Shown here: in pieces, positions 11,800 to 23,700 of the stretch
Layout: each line of letters begins with the position of its first letter
How positions within the stretch are numbered: the first letter of the stretch is position 1
From: Ancylostoma caninum
Taxonomy: Eukaryota; Nematoda; Chromadorea; Rhabditida; Ancylostomatidae
Length of the DNA: 64,000 nt
Direction: 5' to 3'
Assembly: GCA_037903475.1 (NCBI GenBank)
Contig: JBAJFG010000060.1
Coordinates: 186,001-250,000 of the forward strand
Notes under the pieces: generated by a model
The model's database searches: none
What the model was told of the DNA's origin: nothing
Seen by the model: the letters and a program-made list of their open reading frames with translations, nothing else
Program-made: the position numbers and the translations under genes

Positions 11800-14010
11800 T
11801 GAAGTGGATTTCGTAAAAGTAGAGACAAATCAATGATGATGGATGCTTGTGAAGAGTTGCACTCGAAGTATTCGACGACACATTTGCATTCGTGGGGAAT
11901 ATTGCAACCTTCCAAACTTAGTCGACCTTCGATTATAACCACGCAACACTTTCGCTAAGTCGTTGTAGAACATTTTGCAATAGCTAAAACGACCCTATTT
12001 CTGGTCAAAAATTTGAGGGTTAGCTTGGTGGAGTTTTGAGTACAGACATTGTGTGCTTAGAGGCAGCCTCCCACCTCAAGATCGTTTTTGAGATCTGAAT
12101 GCGAAAAGAATCTCAAGGAGCTGGCGATCACAACGGTATATAGGGCATTCGGAAAGGAGTCGGTACTGGTGCATTCACGGACTGGAGGTGAGTGGTGCGA
12201 TTGTGCACAGGCCCCAGCACGAGCCTTCCGTGGGGTCGGAACAAAAACGAAGCCTGCTTTGAAAAATCCAAATTTAACGAAGTCCTCCTTGGATAACGAG
12301 ACATTGAGGAGAATTCAAATTGACGCGTTTTTCACGGATATCTAAGGATACTAGTATAAAGTTCTATCAAAATACGTCGACAAGCGCATAAAAGTGTGCA
12401 GGACAAAAACGACGTTAGTTATAGGAAATATTTCTAAAGAAAAAAGTACAGAAATCAATACAGAGTTTACAGAAAACTTTCATAAAAGTTGGTGGTAATA
12501 AATCTAGGAGGGAGAAGTGAGAATTCTGAATTCCTCTACAAGCAATGCCACCACTGATGACATAGGTGGGAGGCAGCTTAAATAGAACAACAGCTTTTGA
12601 ATGAGTAGCAAGGAAAAAGACGACATAATACTTCAAAGATCCACTGGAAGAAACAGAAACACGCATGTGCAGAAACACGCTGGGCTGATTTGAATGGGGA
12701 TGCTGCACTGATTTGAATGCAAATGAAACGCGAGCTGTATCATTGTCCGTCGGCGCATCGTAGGGTATAAAAAAGCTTACCTTTTTTGGGCTATATCTCT
12801 GCTAAAAGGATATGATATTGGACATACTAAGGTGCGTATGAAAGCACGAGATTAGTGGTATAGGTGTATGAAAAATCCACCGAAACTATTGTGCCTGAAT
12901 AGAAAATCTATGCTTCTGAAGTGCCACGAAAGGCTCAGCCCTTCGCGGCTGCGGGTCCAGCCCTTCGTGCGAAGGGCTGGACCACTTAATGAGCATACAA
13001 TTTTTTCATTCACATAGGTTTGGGGAACCATTTCAAACACTTATTGTGCACGCTGAGACACATTTTTGCCCAAAATTTGAAGTGAATCCGTGAAGTCTGG
13101 ACTTAGTTACCTAACACAGCTTTTTTACTTTGCAAATGTTTGGAATGTCTTTTCCAAGAACTCCAAGTATTCCCTTTGTTCTTATTTCACCGAAGATTCC
13201 AAGTCAATCCGTGCAGTTTCAGCAGCGTAGCAGTGCCTCGTTTCCTCCGGATAGTGGGAACCTATGTATGAATGATCTGCTCCAATAGAACTTTTTCGCC
13301 CTCACTCGCCGTTATTGCGCAGCTGGAAGTACCAGGAGTCGTTTCCTCGAGCTTTTTTCCTCCTCGCTTCATCAACGCATTGCACATTTTGGGACCCACA
13401 AAAACCCAATTTTTTTTTGGGGTTCAGATTCGGACCCTGTACGGAGCCCCCTTTGATTTTTGCCCTCTTCACGAAGCCCAGCTTGCCTCCGGGACAGCCG
13501 TGCTGGGGCCTGATTGTGCACTATCAAGCATGCTTGATATTGATTGAAAGTGGCCGCGTATCAGTCCATGATCCTTCCACCAGTACCGACTGCCGGTTGA
13601 ATGGGCTGTACGTGACTCCATGCAAGACTGTTGACAAACCCCATTTCCGAGCCCAAACCTTTAACTTGTGTGAAGAAATAAGAAAGGACAAAAATGACAT
13701 TTTTTTGAGTAAAATGCTTCGTATATCCATACAGTTCAAGCGGTAGAAGACCCGTTTCACCCTTTACACACCGAAAACAGCTGAACTGAAGCGCTCCTTG
13801 ATTTCTGATGGAAGTGAAGTGAGTGTCTAGTGCATTTCTCTCTCGGCATTCTATTCCACTTGGTGCTACTCATTTTTTTATTCACATTGCCTATATGTGG
13901 TTGGGTGTTTATATCAATCTAACCAGATCTAAGTTTTAATAGCTAGTATCTAAGTAAGTTTATTTCAAAAATATGTGCACATCTTGAACATCACTTAGTA
14001 AACATTATTC
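11800..14010. other. No recognisable gene
   Basis: Open frames at 13272-13547 and 13315-13746 overlap each other in different frames and show no family motif. The only structure seen is the hairpin at 12954-12983. Confidence 0.4.
12954..12983. repeat. Perfect 14-bp inverted repeat
   Basis: GGTCCAGCCCTTCG is followed after two bases by its exact complement. The element AGCCCTTCG also occurs just upstream at about 12937. Confidence 0.85.
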
Positions 14011-14099
14011 AGTAGGTTTCCTTCACCTTACTGATGAGTGCTGGAGGAAACCTACTTTTATGTTTAGTTTTCGTAAGGGTTCATGCACGAAACGAAAAC
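14011..14099 (+). ncRNA. Hammerhead-ribozyme-like motif, diverged copy (strand order 1-3-2)
   Basis: Core pieces in order are: CCTTA and CTGATGA and GTGC (14026-14041), then GTTTTCGTA and AGG (14067-14078), then GCAC and GAAA and CGAAAAC (14085-14099). Helix II (GTGC with GCAC) and helix III (GTTTTCG with CGAAAAC) pair fully. Helix I is weaker than in the second copy, because two bases are missing after GTA. A hairpin AGTAGGTTTCC / GGAAACCTACT spans the first part. The relative at 49529-49619 follows a Penelope-like reverse transcriptase, so this may be a solo end of that element. Confidence 0.5.
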
Positions 14100-14214
14100 T
14101 GAACAGTCCACAAGGAATCTCATGGTAACTTTAGAATTTATTCAGTTTCAAACGCAACGATAGCGTAGTACTCGTGGATGTCACTATAGTCCACTTTACC
14201 CGCTCTAATTACTA

Positions 14215-14450
14215 TCGTCCATCCGAAACGACGAGTCCGCCCACGCACACGGGAATCGAGAGGCGGCGCGGCTGAGACGGATGCCGTTGGCTGGCACGTC
14301 GTCCACGTCACAATTAAATCATTGGTCAATACCATGAAGATAACGATGAAACGTGATACGCAGATCAGGGATGATGACGTGGAGCGCTGGCAAACGTGGC
14401 AGCTTCTCGATCCCCGCGTGCATGGGCGGACTCGTCGTTTCGGGCAGACT
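14215..14450. mobile_element. Foldback/MITE family E, diverged copy
   Basis: The inverted arms contain ATCCGAAACGACGAGTCC on the left and the complement of GGACTCGTCGTTTCGG on the right. The same arm sequence borders the larger palindrome at 18520-19091. Confidence 0.65.
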
Positions 14451-14451
14451 A

Positions 14452-15539
14452 TACCCACTCTCCCTCGCTCCTATTCTTTGTGGTGTTCTTCCCCCTCAGC
14501 ATTACGGAGTGTATGCCATAACCAATCACACCGGCCACTGATTTGCTTGGGTACCGTCCCATGGATCTCAGCCTTGCTGCAGCGGTTTCCGGGTTCGGAG
14601 CGGAAACAAGTTTGGGACAGCTCACGTATTCACTGGTGTTACCGGTGTTCAGTCAGCGTTCGTAACGATACTGGGACCGCGACCCCACCGCACGCGACGT
14701 CACAAGTGCGGGATTTGTCATAGGTTGGCGGTCCCGAGCGGAAAAAGATACTGTAGGGCATGTCGTATCCTTCCACTCCTTCATTTTTTTCTTTCCGGGA
14801 CCCTTTCTAACATGTTCAGCAGTTAAGAATCACTGCGACTAACAAGTTTGAACGTGCGCGACTTGGCAAAGGCCCCTCTGATCTCCTTACGTAAAAATGC
14901 ACCAATACCGACTCATTTCTGAAGGGGGGCGGTCGTATGGCGCGATTCTTCGGGTGGCACTATAGACGGGCTGATTCTGGGGCGCGCTACTACCACCCGA
15001 TTACGGTCTCGCGTCGCGTTTGCCTAGATCTGCCTGACGGAGCAACTCGTCCGTCCAACCATCATCCAACCTTAGAGAAGAATGTTGAACTAGCGGCACC
15101 AATGGCTTTTTAGGATCTAAGGATGAACGGACTTTTCGAACATCAAGCTTATCTGAACACCCCAATAAATATAATGTCGAAACAAAGAAGTTTTTACGGA
15201 AGCCCAATGAATACTCTGTGAGAATAAGAAGCTTTCTGATGCATCCAAATAGATACTTCTAAAATATAGATCTTTTGAATTGCTTTGAACACGGATTATG
15301 CTATGGCATGGACTTGTGAAATCCTTTAAAAAATCGAGAAAAGTATACTAGCGATGACAATTCACCCTAGACTTCATCTTCCTTCCTAATTCCTTAATTT
15401 CATCATTTCTTATATGAAGCGAAGATCTTGAAGTTCCGTGACAGTCTAGAGATAGTTCTGCGCAAAAGAATATTTGCTGCAGCAGATCCATACACCAGAC
15501 CATCTCGGGTAACTAAGTGCTCGCTTCCGGAAAATATGA
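14452..15539. other. No recognisable gene
   Basis: No coding or repeat signal that I can support. Confidence 0.4.
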
Positions 15540-15790
15540 AATAAAGTGGAGAATGAGAAGGAAAAACTACTGATAGACAAGATGAAAAAAAAACAAAAAC
15601 GAAGCAGTAGCATGCAAAAGAAACACAGAAAACATGCTGAGAAGAAAAAGAAACAACAAAAAAAAACAATAGAGAAAGAAACTACAAGAAGACACATTAG
15701 GAGAGAAAAAAGAAGGAAAAAAAACAACGACAGGGGAGTTAGAGGTAAGAGAAGACAGAAAAGGAAGTAGTAGGAGTAGAAGGAAAACAA
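15540..15790. repeat. Purine-rich low-complexity tract
   Basis: Strong A/G bias on the plus strand makes lysine/arginine-rich frames on one strand and phenylalanine/leucine-rich frames on the other. These are compositional, not genes. Confidence 0.8.
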
Positions 15791-15909
15791 GAAACATTCG
15801 GATGAGACCTTTCAAGTATGTTTAACAGCCATTTTATTCATACACACCATAAAACCGTTTTCTGTCCGAGGTTTCGCTTTAATCACTGGTCTGATCTCAG
15901 GCAATAACA

Positions 15910-15989
15910 CAGGGCGACCCGACGGCGATTACCCGGTGACCCTACGCGTTATCCTCGGGTCGCTCTGTAATCGCCATCGGGTCGCACTG
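15910..15989. mobile_element. 80-bp palindromic MITE-like element
   Basis: The left end CAGGGCGACCCGACGGCG has its near complement at the right end (TCGCCATCGGGTCGCACTG). A related motif, CGGGTCGCCCG, is tandemly repeated at 16900-17115. Confidence 0.6.
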
Positions 15990-16154
15990 TAAATGCTGTC
16001 GACTCACCCGCACTTAACTTGGCAGTTAAAATCAAAGTCAACCCTACCTGCGCTTACCTGCTCGTGGCAGCTTGGAGACAAGCAGATTTCAACATAGAAT
16101 GTCCGGAAAGGAAAATGCAAACTTTTCGACCCCCAACCAGTGCTTTATCGCAGC

Positions 16155-16242
16155 CCTTTCGACCTTTAGAATTCGAACCTGTCCTTCACACCGAATTCTG
16201 TTTTGGGAACCCGCTTGCTTATCCACTCGACCATTCGTGTCG
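16155..16242 (-). repeat. tRNA-like / SINE-like sequence
   Basis: On the minus strand, TGGTCGAGTGG (plus coordinates 16223-16233) matches a pol III A box and GGTTCGAATTC (16169-16179) matches a B box, 43 bases apart. No acceptor stem could be paired, so this is a tRNA-derived relic at best. Confidence 0.45.
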
Positions 16243-16894
16243 GCACACTATGCCGTTCTGACTTCAGTGTTGTTCTTCTCATCACTCCCTGGGACACGTC
16301 AAGGATGTGGAGGCCCACCTTGCGAGAAAAGCGGGTCCGTTTTAGGAATTAGGGTGCTACGGGTCCACCGCTATCCATTGTGAACGCGGGGCCCTGCACA
16401 GTAAGAAATTCTAGAGCAATTGACCCATCTCGTAGGCATTCTGAATTTTTTGTTCATTGCTTCTTCTTCTTCTTAGCCAAATGTATGTTTATGAGATATA
16501 AGTCGCCCGGATTTGCTCACCATCCCACACCTTAATATCAATCAAAAATGAGAACGGCGACGACAGTGAAACGTACGGATGCGCAGACAATCAGAAGACC
16601 AAGAAGAGCAATTTGCTGTACAGAGAGCGGTTCCGGACCACTGAACACTCCTACTAGATCAACTCCATTTTTTCTCGATTTTTTAAAGGATTTCACAAGT
16701 CCATGTCATAGCATAATCCGTGTTCAAATTCAATGAGCAACCAGTGATTTTGTTAGTCGGGGACTCATTCAAAAAACTTGATTGGTCCCAGTAACCACTC
16801 TTTGGGAAAATGCAGAAGAATAGCATCTAGCTAGCATGAAAATCTCTTCTCTAATGCAATTTGGAGATGTTTGCTTCACATGCCTTGAATTCCG

Positions 16895-17115
16895 CAAGCT
16901 TCGCCTTCGGGTCGCCCGATAATTTTTAGTATTACCTCGGCCCACCCGGTGGGTTCCTATCATGCCCTCGGCTCGCCCGGTATTTCATCCAATGTCCTCG
17001 GGTCGCCCGATGCTTCACTTAATTCCCTCGGGTCGCCCGGTAACAGGCCACGCCCACAAATTTGGTAGCTCGTGTGGTCCGCTCCGGCCAATTTGGCCGT
17101 CGGGTCGCACGGTGT
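16895..17115. repeat. Degenerate tandem CGGGTCGCCCG repeat
   Basis: About six copies of a CCTCGGGTCGCCCG motif, spaced by roughly 35 bases. The short open frames over this block are products of the repeat. Confidence 0.7.
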
Positions 17116-17215
17116 TGTTGCCTGAGATTGCAGAATATCTGGCACTTAATTGACGTTTCTGTTGGCTATTCGCAAGCGAATCTGCAAGCTATATCAAGAA
17201 ATCCTTCCTCTTGTA

Positions 17216-17484
17216 CAGTGGACGGCAATGGCGGTGGCCCATTCGCGGCCTCCAGAAGGACGCAGCGCGACGTCCCGCGACCGCAGACATCAGTGCCGTC
17301 GCCGCCGGAATGCTATTTCTAGGGCCTTTTCTTTCCGATTTGGTCGGAAATCCTTAAAATAGGGTAGGAAAGCTGCCAGAAATTGCATAACAGCAGCAGA
17401 ATACATAGGTTACGGCGCGCGCGGAGCGGTTGCGCGACGTCCTTCTCAAGGCCGCAGATGGGCCAACGCCATTGACGTCCACTG
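17216..17484. mobile_element. MITE family B, copy 2 (269 bp, inverted relative to copy 1)
   Basis: TA flanks at 17214-17215 and 17485-17486. The ends and interior match 9029-9297 in reverse complement, with the same length of 269 bases, which suggests little indel decay. Confidence 0.88.
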
Positions 17485-17489
17485 TAAGT

Positions 17490-18371
17490 GAAATCGCGCT
17501 TTGGTCACGCGTTCCGCTGCCCTTATTCAAATTTCGCGCCGCATTGGCGCTGGTCCATGGGGCGCGTCTCTCGCAGCCGGTTGTAGATTTAGAAACGAGT
17601 GGATGGGCCGCAATACCGTGCGAAGGTGCGAGCTGGACGCGACCCGCTCGAACGGACTTGTTTCTGAGCAGATAGGGACTGATCTAAGCCTGAATAGCCC
17701 TACAACTCTTCACTTCCCTTATACAGCACCCACGGAAATTTTCGCGTTAGGGATTTTGATTGTTTTGAATACGTAGCGATTGTCGCAACAACTCTATGAT
17801 ATAGCAAAACCTGTGGGAGCAATATTTCCATGGGTCCTGCCTTTAAAGGCAGAGGGCCACCTCGTTCTGCCTGTTGGATTTACCATTAATCCTAGACCTT
17901 CTCATCATGTTGATCCCTGGGAGGTACATCAACAGGCACAGAAGCGACGAAATACCCATTTTTGAAAGGCACGAACTGGGTAAAAATTTGGAGCCCGGAG
18001 GCGGATCGCTCCAAGCTGTGCTGGCTGCCTGCCACGGCTGCCGCGTTGGTCAACGAGTCTTGGCGTGTTCATTCGATAAGATCAACAGCTTCACACGTCA
18101 ACTTGGATTGGCAAACTGTTACAGACCCCGTCCTGGAAGACGGGTTTACAGACCATTCTGAGACAATTTATGTATACCGTTGGAACCACCGCGCCGAGTA
18201 GATGCAGAATCTACTGTTAGCTGAACTACGAAGATGAGGTGGACCCCTTCCTTTAAGTATAATTCCTGGCAAGACAGTAACACCTTGTTTATGCTTGCAG
18301 CGCGGAAAAGTTGACCAGTCGCATGAAAATTTCACGGTTTTCGAATTGCCTGGATGGTGAAAACTGCAACA
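17490..18371. other. No recognisable gene
   Basis: Overlapping short open frames in several phases, none with motifs. No element boundary seen. Confidence 0.4.
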
Positions 18372-18373
18372 TA

Positions 18374-18517
18374 CAGTCCTTCTCAAAAATACTTGCCTCA
18401 CGCTTCACCGCCCCTCTGCTCAACCGCGCCGCATCACCTATGCATTATCATACGTGGTGTGACGTGGCTAAGCTGAAGGGCGGTTCAGCGTGAGGCAAGA
18501 ATTTTTGAGAAAGACTG
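18374..18517. mobile_element. MITE family A, copy 2 (144 bp)
   Basis: The inverted ends are CAGTCCTTCTCAAAAATAC and its near complement. Its right TA (18518-18519) is also the left TA of the next element. Confidence 0.82.
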
Positions 18518-18519
18518 TA

Positions 18520-19091
18520 CAGTCTATCCGAACCGACGAGCCCCCTCAGCCGGCGGGAAATCTCGTGGCAGCGCAACGGCGGCGCGGCCGTCTTGGCAGC
18601 GTACGTCGAATTGATCAGCTGCTGAGATCAACGCCGCAACGCTCAATCGGCAAAAACGTGGGTTTTTCTTTGTTTTTCTCCACTGTTACAGTTTCTTTTT
18701 TTTTTTTTGAATATATCACCATATATCAGGCCGCTGCTTGTCTGAGACCGTTTTGAACGTTTCTTTTTTATTTGAATGGGTGTGTGTTTTTTTTTGTAGT
18801 TTCTGCTATGGCCAAGGAAAAAACTACGAAAAAACACATTCAAATAGAAAAATAAACGTGCAAAACAGCTTCAAACCAGCAACGGCCTCATTTACTATGT
18901 TGATATGTTCAGAAAAGAAACTACACCTATGGATAAAAACAAAGAAAACCCACCTTCCTCTCGATTGAGAGTGGCGGCGTTGATCTCAGCAGCTGATCAA
19001 TTCGACGTACGCTGCCAAGACGGCCGCGCCGCCGTCGCGCCACCACGAGATTTGCCGCCGGCTGAGGGGACTCGTCGTTTCGGATAGACTG
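18520..19091. mobile_element. MITE/foldback family E, long palindrome
   Basis: The arms start CAGTCTATCCGAACCGACG and are about 150 bp long. The interior (TTTGAATGGGTGTG / CACATTCAAA) is inverted too, so nearly the whole 572 bp can fold on itself. TA flanks both ends. No protein is encoded. Confidence 0.82.
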
Positions 19092-19234
19092 TATGTATGT
19101 ATATACGTAGTTTGTTCGAGCTGATGTCGTTGAAGCAAAATCAATAACGCTCACCACATGTCTAAAATTCCCTTTTCTACGCACTCTCCGTCAACACATC
19201 GACTTTCTCGCATGGCAAGCATAATTAACGCCGG

Positions 19235-19824
19235 TACTATTGTACTTCAGCGGCCCCACTATCGACCCCAAACTCAAAAACATGGATTTCTCTGAAAACT
19301 TGCATATAGGGTTAATTCGATGTGCTGATCACGAATATCATATTCACTTCCCATGATATTATCGATTTTATTGATTCTATCGATTTTTCCCCAGGTATGG
19401 ACCTCCTCTCGGATCCCTCTGCAAATTTGCCTACTGGGATTTCTGAATGTGCGGGTTGCAAATATGATGAAGATTTCGCAAGAAAAGGTCGGCTTTGTGG
19501 GGAAAACTTCAGTAGAACCGGCAACTACACCGCCCTACAGATAAAAATCTGGAGAAAATCAATGAAATCGAGAATGTGGTGCAAAACAGCTACTATATTC
19601 GTGATCAGCAACTTCAAAAACCTCTAAATGCACTTTTTTAGAGAGATTTGAGATATGGGCAGAACTTGGAAAAAATCGATAAAATCAATAAAATCGATAT
19701 TGTCATGCGAAATCAATATGATATTTGTGATCAGCACCTCGAATTACCCCTGTGTGCAAGTTTCCAGAGGAATCCATGATTTTGAGTTTCGGGTCGATAG
19801 TGGGGCCGCTGAAGTACAATAGTA
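19235..19824. mobile_element. Palindromic element with TACTATTG ends
   Basis: Outer arms of roughly 100 bp (19235-19345 and 19715-19824) begin TACTATTGTACTTCAGCGG. The interior has ATCGATTTTATTGATT segments related to the tandem repeats at 35.3 and 56.6 kb. Confidence 0.75.
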
Positions 19825-19829
19825 CCTTA

Positions 19830-20670
19830 ACGCCTAGCTCACTCGTGAAGCTGTAGTTATATATACTTCATCGGAGTCCGATCCGGTCGGGTAACGAAAG
19901 ATACGTATCGATCATCGGATAACCACGATCAATATGTATCTTGTTATCCGACTCCTGACCGTACGACAGAAACGACTGAGTTTCCGTAATGAAGAGATCC
20001 CCCCAACTCCTGTCTTCTGAAAACAAATTCAGAAAAGAAAAGAAGGCAAATTAAGGACGTGCTATGGAGTCGTTTGTTGAGTACGATGTATATTGAATAC
20101 GGTAATATATAGAATGTGAATTTTTGCGTGAGAATATGTGGAATTGCTCCTGCGGCTGCGTCGCGGCATGTCTCGTTGGAGCGCAACAGATGTTCTCAGT
20201 GGACTTGCAATTCACTCCGACAGTTTGGTTCTGTCAAGTAATGGCGGTCTTTTCCACACTTTCAACCCCAGAAAAGTAGGCTTGTTGACTTTCAGAATCG
20301 ACTCATGTCCAGGTTCTCATGATCTCGTACGAAGCCTTCTGCTTTAATTAAGGTTTCCGTTCCAAACGAACATCGCATTCTCTTCCGCTTGCCAGTATAA
20401 AGCCAAAAATTAATTCTATATGAATTTGTCGTTGTAGGCAATGCTAGACTATCCTGCAAGTGGTTTTTTTCTAGCCTTGGCTTCACTTCTCCAATTTTTC
20501 TCAATTTTTTGCCAAGGTTGGAAAATCTCAGCTTTTTTTCTGTCCGGCTGTGTCTTATTTTGTCTTACTTTTGGCGCAAACCATGTTTTTCCCTAAACTG
20601 AGTGTAATTCTTTATCTTTTCTAGTCCAGACTCTTGTTCCTCTGTTTTTCAATTCAAATTTCTGAATTCT
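19830..20670. other. Upstream region of the helicase; no gene seen
   Basis: This holds the probable promoter region of the downstream helicase. No specific promoter motif can be supported. Confidence 0.35.
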
Positions 20671-20676
20671 GTGCAG
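20663..20676 (+). promoter_or_regulatory. Possible trans-splice acceptor before the helicase start
   Basis: GAATTCTGTGCAG, preceded by a T-rich run, ends 20 bases before the proposed ATG at 20697. Nematode genes often receive a spliced leader at such sites. Only the acceptor context is visible. Confidence 0.3.
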
Positions 20677-20696
20677 ATCTGGTCTACCGTTGGGCT

Positions 20697-20727
20697 ATGA
20701 CGAAAATGAAAGCAAAGAAGCGAGCAG
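20697..20727 (+). CDS. DHX33: Helicase exon 1 (proposed start)
   Basis: It encodes [10 protein letters not shown] and one extra base. The start was chosen because the exon joins exon 2 in frame over a 55-base intron (GTTCGT donor, TTTTAG acceptor) and lies just after an acceptor-like sequence. Confidence 0.55.
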
Positions 20728-23700
20728 GTTCGTTCTTTGTAGTGCAAAATGTGCACTCTGCCGACTGCACTAAGTCTTTTAGTTCATAAGGCTGGATGTG
20801 AAACGTCAAGTAGAAATCAGTGTGATGGTCTCATTGCGCAGGAGGAGGCATCTTCATTGGAGGCGGTAAGTTACTTAAGAGTTGAGGGAGTAGAACTCAG
20901 TTCTGCTTTCTTCTACCTCTGTGATTTCTGAGTCTCAGGCTGTCTTTATAATTCATCGCGTCACGACCATCGTGCATATGCAAACAATTCAAGAGGGCTT
21001 TAGCCGTTTGGACAACAAAAAGTGTCCAACGACGTGTACACTCGCCGTTAAATCTACAATGAAAAAATGGCTGCGGGGAAAACTCGTTCAACTCCGCCCA
21101 TTCGCGGCGGGACCAACCAACGCCTTATGTCGGCACCCCTTTAATTTATGTGCGGCTCTTTTCTTTCTTCCAACCATTATTGCGTCGTCGACTACAATTG
21201 CTTCATGCTCAAACTGCACTCCACTTTTGTTGCACAGTTCATCAACGGCCATCTTAGAGAGGTTTGGTAATCTCTAAGCAGGTTGCATGTCGTCGCTAAT
21301 GTACATAATGCTAAGTTTTCAAGAGAGGAATAATAGTTTTTGAGGTGAAGATCATATCCTCTCACGTTGACTGTGGTAGAATTATGAATGTTCGCTCGTT
21401 CGTGAGTGTTAGTCATGACTCTTCGTAGTGGTATCATAGAGGAAAGTAATGGGCATGATGAACAGACAGTTTTTAAAGTCTTCACTGACACCCTTCATTC
21501 ACCAGACGAGTACCGTGGTGGCGGAATGCATATAGATCAAGCGCGACTAGAAGGAATTTTTGGCTTTCCATGTAGCAATACAGCCATACTCATTGTTTTC
21601 TGAACCGACCGTACATAGTAGTTCTAGATCGTGCAGGTGCGATTGTGATGTACTGTCGCGACACGATTTCTAACCACTACACGTTTAGCAGCATAATTTA
21701 ATCACCAAAGTTTGAGCAGTTACAACGGTAGTGGAGACATCGTAATGGATGGAGAATGATCTGTGAGACATCGTAATGAACGGAGATTGACCTGCTTCAT
21801 CGACTACCAGATGTTCTACTTCCTGGAGAACAACTTCCACATACTCGTCGACCGGAGGACTTTTTAATCAAAATCGTTACTACATATTCGCTCCAGCATG
21901 TTCGTACCAAAGACAGGATTGTGAGGCACGACAACCATATTATTGGGTTGTTCGGAAAGTAATTGGGATTTTTAGGGGTTTCAGAAAAAAGTTTATTTTC
22001 TCACAATGAAAAAACATTAGTCAATGATATATTTTCCGTTTTGTTCGATTGTCTTTCGCCATCTTTCTGGCAATTTCATAATTCCCCTCTCATAGAACTT
22101 CTGGTCTTTTTCGGCAAAAAACTGGGCTAGATGAGATTTGATATCCTGATCATCGCTAAATGTTTTCCCATTCAAATAGTTCTGCAACGATCTAAACAAA
22201 TGGTAATCGGATGGCGCGAGATCAGGGCTATATGGTGGATGCAACATCAATTCCCAACCAAGCTCCAATAATTTTTGCCGAGACGCCAAAGATGTATGAG
22301 GTCTTGCATTGTCTCGGTGGAAAACTACTCCTTTGCGATTCGCTAATTCTGGCCGGTTTTTTTAAATGCCTCATCTAATTTCATCAGTTGCTGACAGTAG
22401 AGGTCCAAGTTGACAATCTGGTTTCTTGGGAGCACCTCAAAATATATTACACCTTTGTAGTCCCACCAAACTGATAGCATAACCTTCTTTTGATGGAGAT
22501 GAGCTTTGGACATCGTTTGAGCAGGTTCATCCGGTTTTGACCATGATCGTTTGCGAGTAGCATTATTGTAGACAATCCATTTTTCATCACCAGTTACTAT
22601 TCGCTTCAAAAATGGGTCGTCTTCATTGCGTTTCAAGTGCAAATCACAGATACTAACTCGCTGCGTCAAGTGAATTTCCTTCAACTCATGTGGCACCCAA
22701 ACATCTAGCTTTTTTACTAGTCCAAGTTTTTTGACATGCTCGTGAACTGTTCCAATGGATGCGTTGGTCTTCTCAGCAAGCTCTCGTACGGTTACATGAC
22801 GGTTGGCTTCGATTAATGCCATCAACTGATCATCATCAACGCCTACTGGCCGACCAGAACGTTGTTCATCTTGAAGTGAAAAATTGCCGGAACGGAATTT
22901 TGCGAACCAATTGTCACATGTGCTCTGTGATAAGGCATTAACACCGTATGTTTTACATATATCGTGGAAAGCATCAGCAGCTCTTTTGCCACTATGGAAG
23001 TAAAAAAGCAAAATGTGCCGAAAATGCTCCTTCTGACACTCCATGTTCAAATTGATCATAAAAATGCAAATGGAAATGAAATCTGCGCACTTTCTCCAAA
23101 CAGAAACACAAATACGTCCTCCTAATATATATCGAATGAAAACAAATAATAACAGCAAAAACCTTCCAAAGCTAGCGTTTGAAAAAATTGTTTTCGAAAA
23201 GCCCAATTACTTTCCGAACAACCCAATAATTTCCAACTTCACAATCTATTAAACAAAGCGCCGTAAGGGGACTAGAGTGGCTAGAGATACGCGGCGGCAT
23301 TCATAGACACCGCAATCTTGAGGCGCAGACTGTGTGGCGAAATGTCCGATTTTTAGGGACTCAGGCACATTCGTTTCGGGACTCGCAATTACGTCACTGC
23401 TGGCTCTCCCACATGCACAAGGTAGTGGTTTCATCACCTTCGCTGGCGGTCTCGCCGCATAGGAGTGAGGGAGTGTTTACGAGCTTTCAGGCTGCACAAT
23501 GTACGCAGCAGGAAAACCAGCCTTCCACTGTTGCAACGCTGTATGCACCTCCAGTGAGGAAAGGGCGGGTTAAAAGAGAGCTGCAGCATCTCGGAAGCTT
23601 AGGGAAGGTTGGACCTACGCGGTCACCTCACCTGGTGGGTGCTATTGCCGCCTGGTGGGTGCTATTGCCGAAATCTGCCCCTGCAGATTTCGGGCACCCA

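Noticed and set aside
15403..15815. Lys-rich plus-strand and Phe/Leu-rich minus-strand open frames
   Set aside because: A purine-rich tract explains both; no start context, splice sites or motif.
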